DNA of 64,000 nucleotides from the NCBI RefSeq assembly GCF_003693265.1, contig NZ_RDRE01000003.1, forward strand, positions 124,001 through 188,000. Reading direction: 5' to 3'. A program made the translations under genes and the position numbers. Positions 61,659-64,000 of the stretch are shown piece by piece; position 1 is the first letter of the stretch; each line of letters begins with the position of its first letter. The notes under the pieces are model-generated. The model was not told the origin of the DNA and made no database searches. It was given only the letters and a program-made list of their open reading frames with translations. Source of the stretch: Corynebacterium gottingense (GTDB lineage Bacteria > Actinomycetota > Actinomycetes > Mycobacteriales > Mycobacteriaceae).

Positions 61659-61740
61659 CAATTTTCTTTACGGGGGTTTGGGGGTTCTGAGTCCCCTTGC
61701 GGGAACTGTTTCCTTCCACATGCCGCGGAAACATCCACTG

Positions 61741-62328
61741 CTACGACGCCTGCTGCGTGGCGTCGTAAAGCTCCTCGAGCTCTTTCTGCGCCGCGCGGCA
61801 CACTTCGTCCTCCCGGCCCTGGGCATTGTACTTCCAGCGACTGATCGAGAGCGCTCCCCGCTCGGTATCCACCTGCGCAGCGCAGCCGCCGTTTGCGCCT
61901 TCCGTCACCGTATAGAGCCCCGGCACCGTGGAATCTGGGTGTTCAATCTGGCTGCCACCCAGCGACTTGATTGTGTTCTCTCCTACCGTCGAGATCATGA
62001 TTCGCCGAGTCTCTTGCGCGGACGGGTCGGCGGTGTTGCACGACATGACGACGCCCGGGTCGCCAAACTCGCTATCAAAGGCCTCGACGCCGGTAATCCC
62101 CGCGGCCGCGTATTCCTCTGCTGAGATACCCGTGCAGGGGTCGAAAAGGTTGCCTTTTACCTCATCTGAGTAGAACTCGCCGATTGCGAGGTCTCCGCTG
62201 GCAAAATGGAATACCGGCGGCGCGTCGGGTGCCGATTGTTCCTCTGTATCGCTACTGCACGCCGAGACGGCGAGGAACGCCTGCGCGATCATGAGGGCTG
62301 CGAGTGCTCGACGATCGTTGGCGCTCAT
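61741..62328 (-). CDS. Putative lipoprotein A (tandem paralogue)
   Basis: A 195-residue protein with signal peptide and lipobox LAVSACS. The mature part starts with an acidic linker then ASGDLAIGEF and GNLFDPCTGISAEEYAAAGI, a pattern of corynebacterial and mycobacterial DUF3558-like lipoproteins. It has Cys pairs (DPC, MSC, CAAQVD, EVC), probably disulfides. The ATG follows the upstream gene's TAA directly (TAAATG), with GAGGAG upstream. Function unknown. A dispersed-repeat copy (61759-61771) encodes residues near the C-terminus. Confidence 0.82.
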   Translation of the reverse strand: MSANDRRALAALMIAQAFLAVSACSSDTEEQSAPDAPPVFHFASGDLAIGEFYSDEVKGNLFDPCTGISAEEYAAAGITGVEAFDSEFGDPGVVMSCNTADPSAQETRRIMISTVGENTIKSLGGSQIEHPDSTVPGLYTVTEGANGGCAAQVDTERGALSISRWKYNAQGREDEVCRAAQKELEELYDATQQAS

Positions 62329-62907
62329 TTACTGCTCCTCCTCATCGGTGTTCACAGCCTTGTAGAGGTTTTCGATTGTCTCCCGCGCGACTTGGCAGCT
62401 ATCAACATCTTCGCTCCCGAGTCCCTGGGCGGACATCTGCACTTTCAGTCCGCCCCGTTCCGTATCGACTTGTGCGATGCACACTCCAGACAAATCACTG
62501 GTGATGGTGTACAAACCGGGAACGACCGATTCTGGGTACTCCAGGTGGTTATCCGAACTTGTCTTGTATCCCGCTTCGCTCCTGCTCCCGCCGGAAATTA
62601 CGAGGCGTTGTCCGACCTTGTCCTCGTAGAGACCGGTGTCGCACGAGTTGTACCCGGGCACTTGTTGATCGGCCGGCACCGGCCTCACATCCGGAATGCC
62701 AGCCGCCTCGTACTCCTCCGGGGAAATCTCCGTGCACGGGTCGAACAGATTGCCCTCGACAGAACTGCTGGAAAACTCCCCGATCGCCAACGTCCCGCTC
62801 TTAAACTGAAACTCCGGCACCGTCGGAACTTCCTCCGACGCGCTACACGCGCTCAGCGAGAGCCCGACAACAACCGCTCCCGCGTAACTACCAACCGATG
62901 CTCGCAT
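62329..62907 (-). CDS. Putative lipoprotein B (tandem paralogue)
   Basis: A 192-residue protein with lipobox LSLSACS and the same mature order: FKSGTLAIGEFSS, EGNLFDPCTEISPEEYEAAG, then CIAQVDTERGGLKV. About half the positions match lipoprotein A, so this is a tandem duplication. ATG 62907 is preceded by AAGGAG; ATG 62913 is too close to that site. The promoter is likely GATACT on the minus strand (62949-62954). Confidence 0.82.
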   Translation of the reverse strand: MRASVGSYAGAVVVGLSLSACSASEEVPTVPEFQFKSGTLAIGEFSSSSVEGNLFDPCTEISPEEYEAAGIPDVRPVPADQQVPGYNSCDTGLYEDKVGQRLVISGGSRSEAGYKTSSDNHLEYPESVVPGLYTITSDLSGVCIAQVDTERGGLKVQMSAQGLGSEDVDSCQVARETIENLYKAVNTDEEEQ

Positions 62908-63028
62908 AAGCATCTCCTTACTGCTGAGGCTGAACCAGGTTCGCACTCAGTATCCCGCAGGAGAGGAAGCACCGCCACTTATGTCACACACCGTCCGCGG
63001 GAGCGATCCGCGACACAACGGCAGCCGG

Positions 63029-63985
63029 CTACACGCACACCTTCAGCGCGCCCGCGTCGACGGAGATCTCCACCGCCGTCACCTCACCCACGGGGTCCCC
63101 GTCCACTTCGAAGATTTCCGGCTCTGCAAACGAGGCCCGCGCGTAGCTGCCCCGCGAATACAGCAGGTCCGCGAATTCCACCACCGCCGGATCAGGCTTC
63201 CGCCCGCGGAGTTTCGCCGCCTTGTTGACCACAAGGTTGAGGCCGATTTTCGCCCACCCGACGGGACCGCGCGGCGCCATGCCGACGGCATCGAGGACGC
63301 CGTCGTCCGGCCTGGCCTCAGGCAACAATGGGACCTGATTGATCAACTCTCCGCAGTTGCCAAAGATCAGCGTGTGCAACCGCTGCGAGTGAGCATGGTC
63401 CCCGTCCACAACGAAGGACGCCTTGATCCGGTTGCCGCCGCGCAGCGACTTCGCAATCCCGGAGACGTACGCCAACGGACCGATCTTCTTCTTGAGCCTC
63501 TCGTCGGTGTACGCGATCATCTGCGCGTCCAGGCCGACGCCAGCCATCACCACGAAGCCGAGACGCTCGTTGGAGCCGTCGGGGCGTGAAAGTTTGGCGC
63601 GGCAGACGTCGATACGCTTGTGCTCCCCGCGAAACGCCCGCCGCACGGACTCCTCGAGGCCGAGGTCGAGGCGCAGGTTGCGCGCGAGCAAGTTGCCGGT
63701 GCCGGTCGGCACGATGCCCAGCGCGATGCCGGATCCCGCAAGCGACGTGGCGATCTCGCGCACCGTCCCGTCGCCGCCGGCCACCAGTACAAGCTCGACG
63801 TCCGGGTGGTGCGCCGCGGCCACCTCCGCCTCGCCGGAATCGTCCGGTGTGGTGCGCACCCACTCGATGTGCCAGCCGTCCGGCGCGTAGCGCTCGACCT
63901 GGGAGCGCAGCGTCATCTCATCGATCTTGACCGGGTTGTACACCACAATGGCCGTCCTGGTCGCGTCGTCAGAGTTCTGCATCAC
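63029..63985 (-). CDS. Diacylglycerol/lipid kinase family protein
   Basis: A 318-residue soluble kinase of the DagK/LCB5 type that would phosphorylate diacylglycerol or another lipid. ATP-binding motif AGGDGTVREIATSL near residue 70; GIVPTGTGNLLARNL near residue 92; LGFVVMAGVGLDAQM. The substrate is not evident. GTG 63985 lies 8 nt after TATGCT (63994-63999 on this strand); ATG 63982 is the alternative. Confidence 0.9.
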   Translation of the reverse strand: MMQNSDDATRTAIVVYNPVKIDEMTLRSQVERYAPDGWHIEWVRTTPDDSGEAEVAAAHHPDVELVLVAGGDGTVREIATSLAGSGIALGIVPTGTGNLLARNLRLDLGLEESVRRAFRGEHKRIDVCRAKLSRPDGSNERLGFVVMAGVGLDAQMIAYTDERLKKKIGPLAYVSGIAKSLRGGNRIKASFVVDGDHAHSQRLHTLIFGNCGELINQVPLLPEARPDDGVLDAVGMAPRGPVGWAKIGLNLVVNKAAKLRGRKPDPAVVEFADLLYSRGSYARASFAEPEIFEVDGDPVGEVTAVEISVDAGALKVCV

Positions 63986-64000
63986 AATGCCCAAGCATAG

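Noticed and set aside
61585-61740. tRNA-Pro 3' end as a possible attachment site for an integrated element
   Set aside because: No repeat of the tRNA end and no integrase in the window.
62921-62957. A CTGAG...GAACCTG...CTCAG segment before the lipoprotein pair that resembled part of a TPP riboswitch
   Set aside because: It is too short to form the TPP core, and the likely -10 (62949-62954) places part of it before the transcription start.
1-64000. CRISPR arrays, insertion sequences, prophage genes, replication origin
   Set aside because: No array of spaced repeats, no transposase or phage protein, and no DnaA-box cluster was seen.

Overview
The window is a contiguous piece of chromosome from a high-GC actinomycete, almost certainly a Corynebacterium. 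The evidence is mycothiol synthesis (mshC), RbpA, the Pup cluster without proteasome subunits, the lnt-ppm1 pair, a 143-residue OdhI with its ETTSVF motif next to a MerR regulator and secA2, and the run of -10 hexamers placed 6-8 nt before start codons that marks leaderless transcripts. The species is not identifiable from what I can see. I found no prophage, integrase, transposase or CRISPR array; it reads as core genome with small accessory insertions.

Left third (1-19.7 kb): a truncated lipoprotein gene, uppP, mshC, a small unknown protein, a HAD phosphatase, hisE-hisG, then aspA and a Dcu-type dicarboxylate transporter (aspartate to fumarate and anaerobic exchange), fhs (formate to formyl-THF), a RecB-like nuclease, an M18 aminopeptidase, trmI and the Mpa/ARC ATPase. 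Between mpa and dop lies an inserted block: a BASS-family transporter, a MocR/PdxR regulator, pdxS (without pdxT) and a POT peptide transporter.

Middle (19.7-40.7 kb): dop-pup-pafA-pafBC (pupylation and its regulator, here a single fused protein), tatA-tatC, the HelY helicase, a divergent trypsin-like protease and prolidase pair, a DprE2-like dehydrogenase, a frameshifted lipase, fxsA, lnt, ppm1 (with an unusual repeat tail), rbpA, a zinc-binding small protein, a YceI protein bracketed by related palindromes, a degenerate CFA-synthase-like protein and ndh.

Right third (40.7-64 kb): a pyruvate formate-lyase operon in which the glycyl-radical domain is a separate 83-residue protein (pflB, grcA-like, pflA), then corA, a thioesterase, gnd, an HNH protein, a DEAD-box helicase, two CBS/DUF21 membrane proteins, a vWA-like protein, two MerR regulators around odhI and secA2, a hydrolase-OsmC fusion, a YchJ protein, tRNA-Pro(GGG), a tandem lipoprotein pair and a diacylglycerol kinase-like gene.

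aspA, the Dcu transporter, the split pfl operon and fhs suggest a facultative fermentative life: formate made by PFL can enter the one-carbon pool through Fhs, and fumarate made by AspA can be exchanged by Dcu. Overlying all regions is a dispersed 13-bp repeat, GGCGTCGNNAAGC, about 20 copies in both orientations, often near gene 3' ends, which the genes do not explain. The split PFL and this repeat family are the two observations I rate highest.
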